Assembly (NCBI GenBank): GCA_036652815.1
Contig: JAVVVE010000008.1
Coordinates: forward strand, 19,456-83,455
Length of the DNA stretch: 64,000 bases
Direction of reading: 5' to 3'
Origin: SZUA-378 sp036652815
GTDB lineage: Bacteria > Bacillota > Clostridia > Lachnospirales > Lachnospiraceae
Position 1 is the first letter of the stretch. Each line of letters opens with the position of its first letter. Positions 63,240-64,000 of the stretch are shown here, one piece after another. A program made the translations under genes and the position numbers. The notes under the pieces were generated by a model. It searched no databases. It was not told where the DNA came from and was given only the letters and a program-made list of their open reading frames with translations.

Positions 63240-63848
63240 CTACTCCTCACTGATTTCTTTTATCACATTATAGATCCACATTGTTGTCTGCTTACCCTCT
63301 AATAATAACTTTTTTTTCTCTTCACTGGTAAGCTGTTTTTCTAAGATTACCAGTGTCTCTTCAGTAATTTGATCTTTTCCTATCGTCTTAAGTGCCTGAA
63401 TAACCATAGCTGTTTTATAGGACATTCCCGATATTTCTTTATTATTTCTATGTTTAAACTCTAATTCGAATCCACCAATTTCAAATGTATGGTATGGTCC
63501 ATCACTTATATAATTCCACTTTGCTGTTACTTGTGTGGATAGTCCTAATTGGTTCAATGCAGTATTGCCAGATGGTGCTATTGTCCAATTGAATTTTCTT
63601 GCTATTGCCATAGCAATCTTACTTGGAGATGGTGCCTCGTATTCCTGCAGCAATTCACTATACTGCGGGCAATAATAAATACCATTCATAATCTTTTGAA
63701 TTTTTTCATATTTACTTAATCGAAGCAGTGCTTGGCGAACCGTATGATACTCTGCAATATCCAGAAAATCAGTAGCAACAAATACATCCTCACGACTTGC
63801 ATTGTTGATTATTTCCATTATTTGCTCTGTATAATTTAACTCTGACAA
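63240..63848 (-). CDS. AbiEi-like antitoxin (DUF6088 type)
   Basis: About 202 residues: an N-terminal winged helix (HTVRQALLRLSKYEKIQKIMNGIYYCP) and a C-terminal domain with APSGNTALNQLGLSTQV, typical of AbiEi. The only start with good spacing to AGGAGG is the TTG at 63848 (8 bases); the GTG at 63857 lies 1 base from the site, and the ATG at 63852 is out of frame. It should bind the palindrome in its own promoter. Confidence 0.87.
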   Translation of the reverse strand: MSELNYTEQIMEIINNASREDVFVATDFLDIAEYHTVRQALLRLSKYEKIQKIMNGIYYCPQYSELLQEYEAPSPSKIAMAIARKFNWTIAPSGNTALNQLGLSTQVTAKWNYISDGPYHTFEIGGFELEFKHRNNKEISGMSYKTAMVIQALKTIGKDQITEETLVILEKQLTSEEKKKLLLEGKQTTMWIYNVIKEISEE

Positions 63849-63866
63849 ACATAACACCTCCTATTA

Positions 63867-63906
63867 CTGTCGCAATAATTATACTTTTTTTGCGACAGAT
63901 AATCAA
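63867..63906 (-). promoter_or_regulatory. Autoregulated promoter of the AbiE pair
   Basis: A perfect 9-base inverted repeat CTGTCGCAA (63867-63875) / TTGCGACAG (63890-63898) encloses TATAAT (63883-63878, minus); TTGATT (63906-63901) is the -35 at 17 bases. The operator therefore covers the -10 and spacer. Confidence 0.8.
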
Positions 63907-64000
63907 GGTGTTTTTATTATATCTTAACTTCCAGTGAGAAATGACGTAAGCGTCAAATCGTTCGCCTTTCATAAATTCAAAATTTAGTGCATACTCGTAA

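Noticed and set aside
63790..63972. 60-residue minus-strand frame
   Set aside because: Runs across the AbiE promoter and operator in another frame, so it cannot be translated from that transcript.

Overview
The window looks like a chromosomal segment of a Gram-positive, low-to-moderate GC Firmicute, most likely a Lachnospiraceae-type Clostridia. The signs are strong AGGAGG-type ribosome binding sites, sigma-A promoters, lipobox lipoproteins, an LCP (LytR-CpsA-Psr) protein, ECF transporters, a Csp-like subtilase and GH25 lysozymes with Ig-like domains. I see no rRNA, tRNA or CRISPR array. One run of exactly 100 N (41077-41176) is an assembly gap.

Region 1 (1-7.6 kb) is catabolic and uptake. 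It holds a sugar-binding lipoprotein (cut by the window edge) and nanE on the minus strand, divergent from nanA and an SGNH esterase, i.e. an amino-sugar/sialic-acid module. A four-gene block follows on the minus strand: UPF0397-type ECF S component, fused EcfAA', EcfT and a PfkB sugar kinase. Region 2 (7.1-12.7 kb) is sulfur/amino acid metabolism: metN-metI-metQ plus a four-cysteine Rrf2 regulator, cysK, carbamate kinase and an LspA-type signal peptidase. Region 3 (12.7-17.7 kb) is protein quality control: a Csp-like subtilase that has lost its catalytic serine, a divergent ClpX, and HtrA.

Region 4 (17.8-41.7 kb) is a cell-wall polysaccharide locus read on the minus strand. It encodes dTDP-sugar enzymes (RfbB, RfbA, RfbC; no RfbD in the window), two membrane-anchored GH25 muramidases, an ABC exporter (Wzm/Wzt), a methyltransferase-kinase fusion that resembles the chain terminator WbdD, five GT2 glycosyltransferases, phosphoglucomutase, a WbaP-type priming transferase and an LCP ligase. 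I read this as one pathway: prime on lipid, extend, cap, export by ABC transporter, attach to peptidoglycan.

Region 5 (41.8-44.1 kb) is a small accessory island: a PLAT-domain protein, a GNAT enzyme coupled to a small upstream gene (toxin-antitoxin-like), and a zinc-ribbon protein. Region 6 (44.1-61.8 kb) is a second envelope-glycan locus: a pair of SMR-like four-helix proteins, lipid-phosphate sugar synthases (GT2), GT-C/GtrII-type membrane glycosyltransferases, a Wzy/WaaL-like protein, a YdjC-type deacetylase, an MBOAT/SGNH O-acylation pair, and enzymes making UDP-glucuronate, UDP-galacturonate and CDP-4-keto-6-deoxyglucose. It looks like decoration of an exported polymer on the outer face of the membrane. 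Region 7 (61.8-64.0 kb) is a defence/accessory edge: a remnant of an AAA_14-type ATPase and a complete AbiEi/AbiEii-type toxin-antitoxin pair with a promoter embedded in an inverted repeat.
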